This document shows positions 1 to 7,871 of a stretch of DNA of 64,000 nucleotides, in pieces. The DNA is taken from assembly GCF_963676285.1 (NCBI RefSeq), contig NZ_OY781063.1, forward strand, positions 2,356,001-2,420,000. Direction: 5' to 3'. This stretch comes from an uncultured Sphaerochaeta sp. Its GTDB lineage: Bacteria; Spirochaetota; Spirochaetia; Sphaerochaetales; Sphaerochaetaceae. Position 1 is the first letter of the stretch, and the number at the start of each line of letters is the position of its first letter. The translations under genes were made by a program, and so were the position numbers. Under the pieces are notes generated by a model. The model searched no databases, was not told the origin of the DNA, and saw only the letters and a list, made by a program, of their open reading frames with translations.

Positions 1-2
1 CT

Positions 3-2567
3 CAATTTATACAAGAGTCAAGAGCAGGAAAATATTATGGCAATCATAATAAAACTGATGAATTAGAATCTCATATTGGTAGTACCTTAGCAATAATGGA
101 AAATATGCCTCAATCAGGTGAAAATTTGGATATGCATAATTCATTTGTTTTTACTCCGAGTTTAGACACAATAATTAAATCATTTAATCAATCGGCATAC
201 TGTGCTCTTTCCTCGTCATCAATTGATTCCTCATGTTTTTTTGGACGCCATGGGAATGCTTTTCTCTGGGATTATGATTTGCCCAATTATTCTAATATCA
301 GTGGTGAAAGTAATGGCTTCTATTTGCTTGTAAGAGAAAATCCAACTTTAATATCCTCAATTCGTGCAGCGATTGAGGAATTTGAGAAGACAACCTCAAA
401 CTCCTTTACAGATTCTGAGATTCAAAATATTGTAGTCGAGATTTCTCGGCGTGGTATGCCAACCTTAAAGCGAATAGCAGCGGGGGGTGCAGCAGCTACT
501 GGCGAATTTGGAGTATTGGTAACAATGAGATTGCTTCAGGATTCTTTTATTGAAGGCACTAAAAATGGATGTCTTATTCCCGTAAAACAAATTGCAGAGA
601 AAGGATCTCGCATCAACTTAATTATACCCATGGATCCATTTCAATCACAGCTGGATAGTTTAAAACGTGCTTCTGAAGGTTCTGGAGTATCCTTTAGAAG
701 ACCAGATTTAATTTTATTTAGTATTGCTTTGAATGATTTTGATATACCACTCTCGATTAAAATAACTCCTGTTGAAATAAAAGCTAGAACTTCTGAATTT
801 TCAAAAGAGGAGATGCTATCTGCAATCGATCAAGCTAAGTCTTTCTCCAGTTATATAAAGAAACTTCTTTTCCGAAAGGAAGATGAAGATCTCGGTCGTT
901 TATGGGATCTAGCAATCAAGGATTTTCTCTCATCGCTTATTTCATTTGGATTTCGGGTGTATGGAGTTCTTGAAGACTTGGGTAATGACAAGGAAGAATG
1001 GGCTAAACTTCATGAGAGAGTTATCGGAGGAATTTTTGCAGAAAGCCTAAATATTGAAATCGATGAAATTGGGAGATTGGTTGTCGTTGATAAATCTGCT
1101 GTAAGCAGGTCCTTTGATGCAGATGGAGATGGTTTCGACGAGGTGATTGTACTCACAGCCACAGATGCATTAGATATTTTCAGGAATGATTCAGAAACAT
1201 TAATTTCAAAAATATGCTCTAAAGTCGATGACTGGAAGTTTGTACCGCATGATGAAATAAGCCAATTTGTCGAAATATTTGCCTCTAGTAAAGATCTGCA
1301 GTCACCCATTCTGGATGAAGCAGATCGAGATTTTAGATATCCAGATGAGGACCAGCGTATGTCAATTGCAAGTGATGAGGAATTTCCTTATATATCTGAT
1401 TATAACGCGGCTGATACGTCCAATGATAATCAAGTAGAAGATGGTATAAAGTTTAAAATTGGTAAAACGATAAATGGATTTTCTCAATTTGAAAGGGATT
1501 TCTGGCCGAGCAACACAAATCTTAACCAAATTAATATAGGTATAGTGGGGGATTTAGGTACAGGGAAAACCCAGTTAACCAAAGCACTCATTTATCAAAT
1601 GGTAAAACAATCATCATTGAATCGTGAACATAGTCCACGATTTTTGATTTTTGACTATAAGGATGACTACTCCTCCCGGGATTTTGTCGATGCAGTTGGA
1701 GCAAAAGTTATTGAACCATTTGATATACCTTTGAATATGTTTGATGTAAGTAATTGTACTAATCGAAAACCCTGGATTGAACGGCATAAATTTTTTACTG
1801 ATGTGTTGTCCAAGATATACGGAGGAATTGGGCAAGTGCAACAGCTAAACATTAAAAATGCTGTTAAAGCTGCTTACAAAAAGGCAGCAGATATGGGAAA
1901 TAACTCCCCTACCTTAGAGCAAGTTTATCAAGAGTACTTAAATGTGACGAATGGAAAGCCTGATTCTCCTACTAATATTCTCTCGGATCTTATTGATATG
2001 GAAATTTTTGAAACAGATTATGAAAAACTTATTCCATTTGATGATTTTATGGATGGGGTTGTAGTAATCAGACTTTCGGCTCTTGGACAGGATGACAATA
2101 CTAAGAATTTGCTCGTTGTAATATTTCTAAATTTCTTCTATGAATACATGCTTAAGCTAGAGAAGAAACCTTTTGTTGGCCATGATCCCCAGCTTAGATT
2201 TATAAACTCTATGCTTCTTGTAGATGAAGCTGATAGTATAATGAAATATGAGTTTGATGTTTTAAGGAAAATCTTACTTCAAGGGCGTGAGTTTGGGGTA
2301 GGCGTGTTGCTTTCATCTCAATATTTATCTCATTTTAAGAAACAAGAAACGAACTATTTGGAGCCATTATTAACTTGGTTTATCCATAAAGTTCCTAATA
2401 TAACTATCAAAGAACTCGAATCGATAGGTTTAACTAGAGCTAATAATGAGACACTTTATCAGATTCGTTCTCTAAATCCGCACGAATGTTTATTTAAAAC
2501 ATTGGATGTTAATGGTGATTTTATACGTGCAACACCTTTCTATAAATTAATTGCTGGTGATGACTAA
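3..2567 (+). CDS. HerA/FtsK-type ATPase, 5'-truncated by the window edge; candidate DptH-like defence protein
   Basis: The frame is open from the first bases to the TAA at 2567 (854 codons visible). The first ATG, at 96, has no ribosome-binding site and coding sequence continues upstream of it, so this is the C-terminal part of a larger protein. A Walker A motif (GDLGTGKT, about residues 484-491 counted from that ATG) and a Walker B-like LLVDEAD (about 706) mark a HerA/FtsK-like ATPase domain. The roughly 480 residues before it match no domain I can name. Such long proteins with a C-terminal HerA-like ATPase include DptH of phosphorothioation-dependent restriction, which is the best guess from architecture and memory. 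Codon use is strikingly AT-rich compared with the genes after 5.4 kb, which suggests transfer. An IS66 element follows directly. Other defence ATPases remain possible. Confidence 0.55.
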   Translation, partial: QFIQESRAGKYYGNHNKTDELESHIGSTLAIMENMPQSGENLDMHNSFVFTPSLDTIIKSFNQSAYCALSSSSIDSSCFFGRHGNAFLWDYDLPNYSNISGESNGFYLLVRENPTLISSIRAAIEEFEKTTSNSFTDSEIQNIVVEISRRGMPTLKRIAAGGAAATGEFGVLVTMRLLQDSFIEGTKNGCLIPVKQIAEKGSRINLIIPMDPFQSQLDSLKRASEGSGVSFRRPDLILFSIALNDFDIPLSIKITPVEIKARTSEFSKEEMLSAIDQAKSFSSYIKKLLFRKEDEDLGRLWDLAIKDFLSSLISFGFRVYGVLEDLGNDKEEWAKLHERVIGGIFAESLNIEIDEIGRLVVVDKSAVSRSFDADGDGFDEVIVLTATDALDIFRNDSETLISKICSKVDDWKFVPHDEISQFVEIFASSKDLQSPILDEADRDFRYPDEDQRMSIASDEEFPYISDYNAADTSNDNQVEDGIKFKIGKTINGFSQFERDFWPSNTNLNQINIGIVGDLGTGKTQLTKALIYQMVKQSSLNREHSPRFLIFDYKDDYSSRDFVDAVGAKVIEPFDIPLNMFDVSNCTNRKPWIERHKFFTDVLSKIYGGIGQVQQLNIKNAVKAAYKKAADMGNNSPTLEQVYQEYLNVTNGKPDSPTNILSDLIDMEIFETDYEKLIPFDDFMDGVVVIRLSALGQDDNTKNLLVVIFLNFFYEYMLKLEKKPFVGHDPQLRFINSMLLVDEADSIMKYEFDVLRKILLQGREFGVGVLLSSQYLSHFKKQETNYLEPLLTWFIHKVPNITIKELESIGLTRANNETLYQIRSLNPHECLFKTLDVNGDFIRATPFYKLIAGDD

Positions 2568-2694
2568 TGAGTAATAGATTCTGTGCTCTATACGGGACAT
2601 AAATCCACGATATTCCGGACACTGTTCCAGACAGAGATAGTCATCTTCCAAACAGAAATTTTCAGACTTATTTGAGCAGTATGATGTTTTTACC

Positions 2695-2735
2695 GTAACA
2701 TTCAAACCAACAACAGTAACAGTCAAACCAACAAC
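2695..2735. repeat. Two tandem 20-bp direct repeats upstream of IS66 tnpA
   Basis: Positions 2695-2714 and 2716-2735 are the same 20-mer with one mismatch (GTAACATTCAAACC versus GTAACAGTCAAACC, then AACAAC in both), one base apart. They lie 52 bp before tnpA and may be transposase-binding sites at the left end of the element. I could not find a matching copy at the right end. Confidence 0.6.
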
Positions 2736-2786
2736 GCACTGATATGAAGATTCCAGCACCGATAGACTCGTATCCGGAGGTGCAAA

Positions 2787-2981
2787 ATGGAAACCAACAA
2801 AAAGCCTGAGCAATACAAGGTCGAGATCATCGGTTCCGTCAAGCGTGGACGGGGAAGACCAAGGAAACGGTTTGACCCCATTCCCTGGAACCGGTCGGAC
2901 CAATATCGGTTCTGCCTTGCCGGGAAAGTGCTCGTGGATGAGGAAGGAAAGATCCGGATCGAGGAGGCGGCCAATGCTTGA
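2787..2981 (+). CDS. tnpA: IS66 accessory protein TnpA-like
   Basis: A 64-residue basic protein (GRGRPRKR motif near residues 21-28) is encoded immediately before tnpB, where IS66 elements carry tnpA. It starts at ATG 2787 behind a good GGAGG. Its stop overlaps the tnpB start by 8 bp, which implies translational coupling. It is shorter than the usual roughly 100-residue TnpA and lacks an obvious helix-turn-helix, so it may be a reduced or divergent form. The assignment rests mainly on position. Confidence 0.55.
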   Translation: METNKKPEQYKVEIIGSVKRGRGRPRKRFDPIPWNRSDQYRFCLAGKVLVDEEGKIRIEEAANA

Positions 2982-3336
2982 CATGAGCGGCATCCCGATC
3001 TATCTGCTCCCTGGATATTCGGATCTAAGACGCGGTATCAACGGGTTCGTTTCGGTCATCACCAACATCATGGAGATGGACGTCACCCAGGGAGGGTTGT
3101 ACATCTTCTGCGGCAGGAGGCGTGACAGCATCAAGTGCGTCATGTGGGACAAGACCGGGTTCCTGCTACTGCAGAAGAAACTGGTGGGCGGCTACACCTT
3201 CGCCTGGCCGAACACCGAGGAGAAGGTGAAGGAAATCAGCGGAGAGGATCTGCTTGCAATGCTTGACGGCATAGACATTTTCCGCCGCTTCACCCCCTGG
3301 GAGAATGTACGGATGAGACCCGGGAAAGCCGTCTGA
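2974..3336 (+). CDS. tnpB: IS66 Orf2 family protein TnpB
   Basis: This 120-residue protein has the IS66 Orf2 pattern: an N-terminal YLLPGYSDLRRGINGF-type segment, then LYIFCGRRRDSIKCVMWDKTGF, and a central GGYTFAWP. Family members are about 115-120 residues long, so the protein is full length. The frame is open further upstream, but ATG 2974 is chosen because it follows a GGAGG, overlaps the tnpA stop and begins the conserved region. TnpB is required for IS66 transposition, but its biochemical role is unclear. Confidence 0.88.
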   Translation: MLDMSGIPIYLLPGYSDLRRGINGFVSVITNIMEMDVTQGGLYIFCGRRRDSIKCVMWDKTGFLLLQKKLVGGYTFAWPNTEEKVKEISGEDLLAMLDGIDIFRRFTPWENVRMRPGKAV

Positions 3337-3398
3337 AAGTGCATCTAATTATCTCCAAGTAGTGTACCTAAACCCTTGTTTCTGCTATACTTATACCC

Positions 3399-5078
3399 AT
3401 GAGAAGCAAGGGTGACAGGAAGTCGAAGACGGTCGAAATCATGGTTGACGGGCTGAAAAGCCCGGCCTCGGTGCCCGTTCCCGTCGTCCCCACCAAGGAC
3501 ATGAGCTTCGAACAGATCAGCCTCATGTTTTCCCAGATGCAGCAGATGATGATGCAGTTGCAGAAGCAGAACGAGCAGTTGCACATGACGCTCAACCTGC
3601 TCATCCAGAAACAGTTCGGCAGGTCCAGCGAACAGCTTCAGCAGAACCCGGACTGGCAGACGCTGCCATTGTTCGCCCCCGAGATGCTGCCCCAGCAAGC
3701 GGCTCCCCAGCAAGAGGAGCCTGCAAGCCAACAGGCCGAAAAAGAACGGAAGAAAAGCACCGGAAGGAATCCCCTTTCGGGAGCCTCCCACATGGTGAAC
3801 CTGGTCAACGACGTCGAGGCGTCGGTACTTGACGATTACCGCAGCAGGGGCTATTCGGTGCGCCCGATGCCGTCAACCTACACTTCGTACTTCCAGCGCA
3901 TCAACGCTGTCATCCTGGTCGAGGTCGAGAACCGCAAGTATACGGTGAAAGGCAAAGGCGAGGAGCTCGTGCTCTGCGCACAAAGCACCCGGCGCTTCCT
4001 TCCCAAGACAAAGGTGGGCGAACTGCTGCTGGCTGAGATCGCCTACCAGAAATACGGGCTGCACGTTCCTCACAACCGGCTGAGCAAGTCCCTCGGTCTT
4101 GACGGCATCGACATCAGCAGGCAGGACATGAGCAACTACGGTCTGGCGATCCTCGAGCGCATCAAGGCCGCCGAGGAATCGTACAAGGCGAAGGTGCTCG
4201 CACAAGCTGCTCTTTATATGGATGAAACCACTACCAAAAAGCAGGGTTCGGAGAAGACGAAGAACTACATGTGGGCGGTGTGCAACGAGCACCTCGCCTG
4301 GTACCGGTATTTCGACGACAGGAGCGGAGGTCCTCCGCTGTCGATGTTCGCTGACTACACCGGATGGGTGATGGCCGACGGGTACGGAGCCTATGATTCC
4401 CACCTTGGGAAAGCCCACAGGTGCGTCTGTCTTGCCCATGTGGCAAGACGGTTCAAGGACTGCGAGAAGATTACCAAGGACCACAACCTTGCAGGGCCCG
4501 CCATCGCCTGGATCGCCAGGCTGTACAAGATCGACTCCCAGCTTCGGGAGAAACTGGTCGCAGGCGAGATGTCCAAGGAGTCTTTCATCGAAGAAAGGAA
4601 AGCCCTTTCCTTGCCGATTCTCAATGACTTCCATGCTTGGCTTGAGAATGCGGCACTCACCACCGCCCTGGTCAACCTGGTGCAGAAAAGGGCTGTCTCC
4701 TATGCCCTCAACCAGTGGGACAAGGTCCTGCTTTCCTTCGAGAATGCAGAGCTGAAAATTGATAATAACGACTGTGAGCAATCTATCAGAGTCTACGTCC
4801 AGGGACGCAAGAACTGGGTGAACCACGGCAGCGATGACGGTGCAGAGGCTTCCTGCTTGCTTTACAGCCTCATAGAGACGGCCAAGAAACAGGGCTTGAA
4901 TCCCCGCAACTATCTTGCCTATCTCTTCATGCAGGCAGCCAGGTACGACAACCTTGAGCTTACCGGCGAACAGCTCGAGCCGCTGATGCCCTGGAATGTG
5001 AAACCGCAGGACCTGCAGATTGTCACCGATGAGATGAGCAGGCTCTCCCAGGCCATGAGGCCTATAGGGGACAACTGA
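3399..5078 (+). CDS. tnpC: IS66 family transposase TnpC
   Basis: A 559-residue DDE transposase. Residues 45-80 form a Met/Gln-rich heptad region ending in QKQFGRSSEQL, the leucine-zipper segment typical of IS66 TnpC. The core carries LYMDETT (first Asp, about 272), MADGYGAYD (second Asp, about 325) and NDCEQSIR (Glu, about 457). The Cys pairs of the usual zf-IS66 domain are not visible in the region after the zipper. The frame is intact, so the protein could be active. No clear Shine-Dalgarno precedes ATG 3399; a TATACT box lies 7 nt upstream of it. A 446-codon antisense ORF over this gene is a codon-bias shadow. Confidence 0.92.
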   Translation: MRSKGDRKSKTVEIMVDGLKSPASVPVPVVPTKDMSFEQISLMFSQMQQMMMQLQKQNEQLHMTLNLLIQKQFGRSSEQLQQNPDWQTLPLFAPEMLPQQAAPQQEEPASQQAEKERKKSTGRNPLSGASHMVNLVNDVEASVLDDYRSRGYSVRPMPSTYTSYFQRINAVILVEVENRKYTVKGKGEELVLCAQSTRRFLPKTKVGELLLAEIAYQKYGLHVPHNRLSKSLGLDGIDISRQDMSNYGLAILERIKAAEESYKAKVLAQAALYMDETTTKKQGSEKTKNYMWAVCNEHLAWYRYFDDRSGGPPLSMFADYTGWVMADGYGAYDSHLGKAHRCVCLAHVARRFKDCEKITKDHNLAGPAIAWIARLYKIDSQLREKLVAGEMSKESFIEERKALSLPILNDFHAWLENAALTTALVNLVQKRAVSYALNQWDKVLLSFENAELKIDNNDCEQSIRVYVQGRKNWVNHGSDDGAEASCLLYSLIETAKKQGLNPRNYLAYLFMQAARYDNLELTGEQLEPLMPWNVKPQDLQIVTDEMSRLSQAMRPIGDN

Positions 5079-5111
5079 TTTCTGATCATCATCATAAGGT
5101 TGAAATTCACT

Positions 5112-5159
5112 CATCTCACACTCCACTAACCGATATGATTGGGGCCTGAGTGTGAGATG
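5112..5159. repeat. 12-bp perfect inverted repeat downstream of tnpC
   Basis: CATCTCACACTC at 5112-5123 is exactly complementary to GAGTGTGAGATG at 5148-5159, with a 24-nt loop. There is no T-run next to it, so it is not a classic intrinsic terminator. It could be part of the IS66 right end, a recombination site at the island boundary, or a protein-binding palindrome. Confidence 0.6.
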
Positions 5160-5198
5160 CGTGAGCCAGTTTTCTCCAATGTTATCACTAATTACAAC

Positions 5199-5226
5199 AA
5201 AACCTCCCTGCATTGCAAGGAGGTTT
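5199..5226 (-). terminator. Rho-independent terminator of the tRNA gene
   Basis: Read on the minus strand, an AAACCTCC / GGAGGTTT hairpin starts a few bases after the tRNA 3' end and is followed by a T-rich tract (TTGTTGT). Confidence 0.65.
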
Positions 5227-5231
5227 GTCTT

Positions 5232-5305
5232 TGGGCCCAGTAGGACTTGAACCTACGACCCACGGATTATGAGTCCGATGCTCTAACCAACTGAGCTATA
5301 GGCCC
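5232..5305 (-). tRNA. tRNA with CAT anticodon (Ile2/lysidine type or elongator Met)
   Basis: A 74-nt cloverleaf folds on the minus strand. The acceptor stem pairs GGGCCTA with TGGGCCC (one G-U), and the D-arm is TAGCTCAGTTGG. The anticodon stem-loop is GGACTCATAATCC with anticodon CAT, and the T-arm contains GGTTCAAGTCC. The discriminator base is A, and CCA is not encoded. The GGTCGTAGGTTC...CCTAC T-arm resembles bacterial tRNA-Ile2, in which TilS converts the CAU anticodon to lysidine, but elongator Met cannot be excluded by eye. Its 3' end faces the IS66 and ATPase block, which fits integration of that block at a tRNA gene. Confidence 0.93.
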
Positions 5306-5319
5306 GAAAAGCTGTATGT

Positions 5320-5348
5320 AATCTAAAGGATTTTTCGAAGAATGTAAA
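5320..5348 (-). promoter_or_regulatory. Promoter of the tRNA gene
   Basis: On the minus strand, TTTACA (5348-5343) and TAGATT (5325-5320) are separated by 17 nt. This puts transcription start about 7 nt before the mature tRNA 5' end. Confidence 0.6.
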
Positions 5349-5459
5349 GAATCTTTTCGTCGGTATAGATTAGTCTTCTTAAATATGCTGAAAGCAATGC
5401 TTTTTCTTGGAAAAAAGTAGTACCCATGATACCATTACCGTACTTGGGAGAAGGAGACA

Positions 5460-6566
5460 ATGAGTAGGAAGTATAGAGTAGTATTGTGCTTGATCATACT
5501 TGTACTGACTTCTTCTAGTGTCTTTGCCTCCTGGAGCTTTGCATATGACAGTTGGGAAGGGCACCCCAGAATAGGCTCTTCCTTGATTCCTACCGGCATC
5601 AGATCAGGTGTTACCTCTGACCTCAGGCCAATCTTCTCCGGTTGGGAAACTGACCTTATCCTCTTAGCCAAAGCAGGCTTTCATGAACGAGTGCTTTGGC
5701 AGGATCCTGTCAGCGGAGTACTTCTTTCTTCCTCTCCTCTTATCTTTGACCTTCTGCAGTTCGATTGGACCATTGGAATCAAGCAAAGCCTTGGTTCTAA
5801 GCAAAACATCTTTTTAGGCTACCGAGGTTCCTATGAACAAGCATTTGACTCCATGGTCGAAGGAGATGTATTGGATAGTGGAACAGTCCTTGGCATTGAC
5901 CCTTGGTTCTCCTCCTATGGTGGAAATACCCTCTATGGAAAACTCTCAGGAATCGGTACGAGCGTGTTGCTCAGCTATTCTTACAACCATGAAGAAGAAC
6001 TCCTTGATGGTTTTGCATTTGAAAGTTCTCTTTTCATGGGGCCCAAACTGCTGAATACCAACGCATCCTACCTAGCATTTTCTGCTGAAGGTGCAGGGGC
6101 TTTGATGCTCTATCAAGAGCTTGATGAGAAAAAACACAACCTTTATTCCATCATCCTCCGTAACAACCTCCAGCTCACCTATACACTAGGAAATCATATT
6201 CCTGTGTCGGTTTTACAAGAAACTTCTCTTGGAAGTTTGGTCAGAGGATATGGTAGTGGCCAGTACCCCTTGGATGGAGCACTGGCGAATCGATTCTCCC
6301 TCTGCTTCAACGGGCCAGAACCCTTTGCTAAAGGCTTCTATCCCCGTCTCATCCTCTTCTTTGATGTTGGCTATGGCTTTGGCCAGCTGGCTAATACCTC
6401 TGTTTCGTCCTCGGCCTTTCTTGCCAGCACCGGAGTATCGGTTACCTACTCACTCCTTTCCTACATGGACATAGGCTACCAAATGGCATATCTTATGGAA
6501 GGTTCCAACCCCATGCAGCCAGGTAAGACCATGGTAGGGGAGTTGGTAGCCCACATCCGTTTCTAG
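5460..6566 (+). CDS. Secreted or outer-membrane beta-rich protein, unknown function
   Basis: A 368-residue protein with a clear Sec signal peptide ([20 protein letters not shown], cleavage near VFA-SW at about residue 23). The mature part is rich in alternating hydrophobic, aromatic and glycine segments ([24 protein letters not shown]) with no long hydrophobic helix. This suggests a beta-barrel or beta-sandwich envelope protein, as is common in spirochaetes. ATG 5460 follows a strong GGAGAAGGAG site. The SEC-C protein gene begins 11 bp downstream, so the two are probably co-transcribed. I do not recognise a named family. Confidence 0.6.
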   Translation: MSRKYRVVLCLIILVLTSSSVFASWSFAYDSWEGHPRIGSSLIPTGIRSGVTSDLRPIFSGWETDLILLAKAGFHERVLWQDPVSGVLLSSSPLIFDLLQFDWTIGIKQSLGSKQNIFLGYRGSYEQAFDSMVEGDVLDSGTVLGIDPWFSSYGGNTLYGKLSGIGTSVLLSYSYNHEEELLDGFAFESSLFMGPKLLNTNASYLAFSAEGAGALMLYQELDEKKHNLYSIILRNNLQLTYTLGNHIPVSVLQETSLGSLVRGYGSGQYPLDGALANRFSLCFNGPEPFAKGFYPRLILFFDVGYGFGQLANTSVSSSAFLASTGVSVTYSLLSYMDIGYQMAYLMEGSNPMQPGKTMVGELVAHIRF

Positions 6567-6577
6567 GTAGGAGTATT

Positions 6578-7378
6578 ATGGAAGATAATTTGGACAGACT
6601 TGTATTATCATTTGATGATAAAGAGTATCAGATAGAGAATTTTCGGATATGTCCCAATCCCACTTGTGGCTGTACTACTATCGGTTTTTTACTTGATGAT
6701 GTACTGGTGTCCTTGGATGTTGCACGAAAAGAGATTGCAGAGAACCCAGTTGCAGACAGAGAGACTTCAGAGAAAATCGTAGAAATCCTAACCGATGAAC
6801 AATGGGAACTGTTGCAGTATATATATCATGATGAAAAGAATTTGTTGATTGAGAATATTGAAGACTATTCTTGTCTTTCCTATGACTTTTCGAACCTCTC
6901 TATTGAACAAGGCAATATCTTCTATGATTGGATTTTTCCAAACGCACAGCCATTCGTGTTTGAGCATGAAGGAGCGTTCTTCGCTGTAGTCGACCAGTAC
7001 TGTTTGAACCCTGAATGCTCTTGCAAGCATGTAATTCTCTCTTTTTACAAAGCAGAGGAATCCTTCCAAAAAACGCCGCTCAAGAATTGCGTGTTGGACT
7101 ATCAGAAGAACCGTTTTCTTCCCTTGGAAGAGGGGGATGTCCTTGACTGGAAGCTCATTGCATCCTTTATAAAAGCCAAACCCAGCTATACTCGATTCTA
7201 CAAGAAACGTCATGCAGGTCTTCGCCTGATGTATGATACCTACCTACAAAGCAGGGTACCTGAAGAAAAGGTTGAGCAAGCTGCCATCATTAACGCTTTT
7301 TCCAAGATTGGACGTAATGATCCCTGTCCCTGTGGTAGTGGTAAGAAGTATAAGAAATGCTGTGGCTCAAATAAGTAG
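6578..7378 (+). CDS. SEC-C motif protein with two additional Cys clusters
   Basis: The last 25 residues hold a canonical SEC-C zinc-binding motif ([16 protein letters not shown]), as at the C-terminus of SecA and in many stand-alone proteins. Two related cysteine clusters occur earlier, [10 protein letters not shown] near residue 26 and [10 protein letters not shown] near 142, each followed by a hydrophobic beta segment. They look like two copies of a small metal-binding module. The protein is 266 residues, acidic and cytoplasmic, with no signal peptide. The start has a good GGAG 8 bp upstream. Function is unknown. SEC-C tails bind Zn and often SecB or ribosomal partners, but nothing here shows that directly. 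Confidence 0.7.
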   Translation: MEDNLDRLVLSFDDKEYQIENFRICPNPTCGCTTIGFLLDDVLVSLDVARKEIAENPVADRETSEKIVEILTDEQWELLQYIYHDEKNLLIENIEDYSCLSYDFSNLSIEQGNIFYDWIFPNAQPFVFEHEGAFFAVVDQYCLNPECSCKHVILSFYKAEESFQKTPLKNCVLDYQKNRFLPLEEGDVLDWKLIASFIKAKPSYTRFYKKRHAGLRLMYDTYLQSRVPEEKVEQAAIINAFSKIGRNDPCPCGSGKKYKKCCGSNK

Positions 7379-7454
7379 TATGTATTGATTTCTCTATCCT
7401 ATTTGTATTCGATATGCGACAATAACGTAATCAAATTCGGAAAGGGAGCATATC

Positions 7455-7871
7455 ATGAGTACTGACCATGTGGTAATTATCGGGGCAGGTATCGCAGGAC
7501 TCTCTGCAGCCTCCTATCTCGCTCGCAGTGGCTATAACGTAACCGTGCTGGAGAGCCATGCCCTGCCAGGTGGTCTCTGTACCTCCTGGAAACGAGGTCA
7601 GTACACCATCGACTACTGTGTACACTGGCTCATGGGAACCAAGGAAGGTTCTGAGTTCAACCAACTCTGGAAGGACCTTGGGGCTTTTACCAATGATGAT
7701 GGCTCTACGGTACCGATTGTCAACTTTGACCAGTTTTCCACGATGGGGCTCTCCACGGGAGACTCCATTACCCTCTACAGTGACCTTGAAGCCTTGGAAA
7801 AGGAACTGCTTCGCTATGGAGATGAAGACCGGAAGGAAGTACATGCATTCATAGCAAGTTTGAAAAAATTG
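7455..7871 (+). pseudogene. FAD-dependent oxidoreductase (CrtI/phytoene dehydrogenase-like), 5' fragment split by ISL3
   Basis: Codons 1-139 encode the N-terminal Rossmann domain of an NAD(P)/FAD amine oxidase-type protein: VIIGAGIAGLSAASYLARSG (GxGxxG dinucleotide fold), then ESHALPGGLCTSW. The coding sequence is cut after codon 139 by an ISL3 element inserted at 7872; translation then runs 16 codons into the IS and stops at 7919. Removing the IS and one copy of the 8-bp duplication rejoins the frame exactly with 9401-10462 and restores a 492-residue protein, a normal length for this family. ATG 7455 follows a GGAAAGGGAG site. The relatives are carotenoid desaturases/isomerases and related FAD oxidoreductases; the substrate is unknown. 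Confidence 0.85.
7864..7871. repeat. Left copy of the 8-bp ISL3 target-site duplication
   Basis: AAAAATTG lies immediately left of the ISL3 element and recurs exactly at 9393-9400. Eight-base duplications are characteristic of the ISL3 family. Confidence 0.92.

Larger units (their letters stand above)
2787..5078 (+). mobile_element. IS66-family insertion sequence (core; ends unresolved)
   Basis: Three consecutive ORFs in the order tnpA, tnpB, tnpC define an IS66-type element. Its base composition is clearly more GC-rich than the ATPase gene on its left. The coordinates cover only the coding core. The left end should lie between 2568 and 2786 and the right end between 5079 and about 5200. No convincing terminal inverted repeat or 8-bp target duplication was found by eye, so the element may be degraded at one end. 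Confidence 0.85.

Noticed and set aside
2568..2640. GTAAT at 2571 and ATTAC at 5191 as IS66 terminal repeats
   Set aside because: Similarity fades after about 5-8 bases and no 8-bp target duplication flanks the two points.
3873..5213. 446-codon ORF on the minus strand opposite IS66 tnpC
   Set aside because: It lies fully antisense to a clear transposase, has no start signal and no recognisable motif; GC-rich codons of tnpC produce the open frame.
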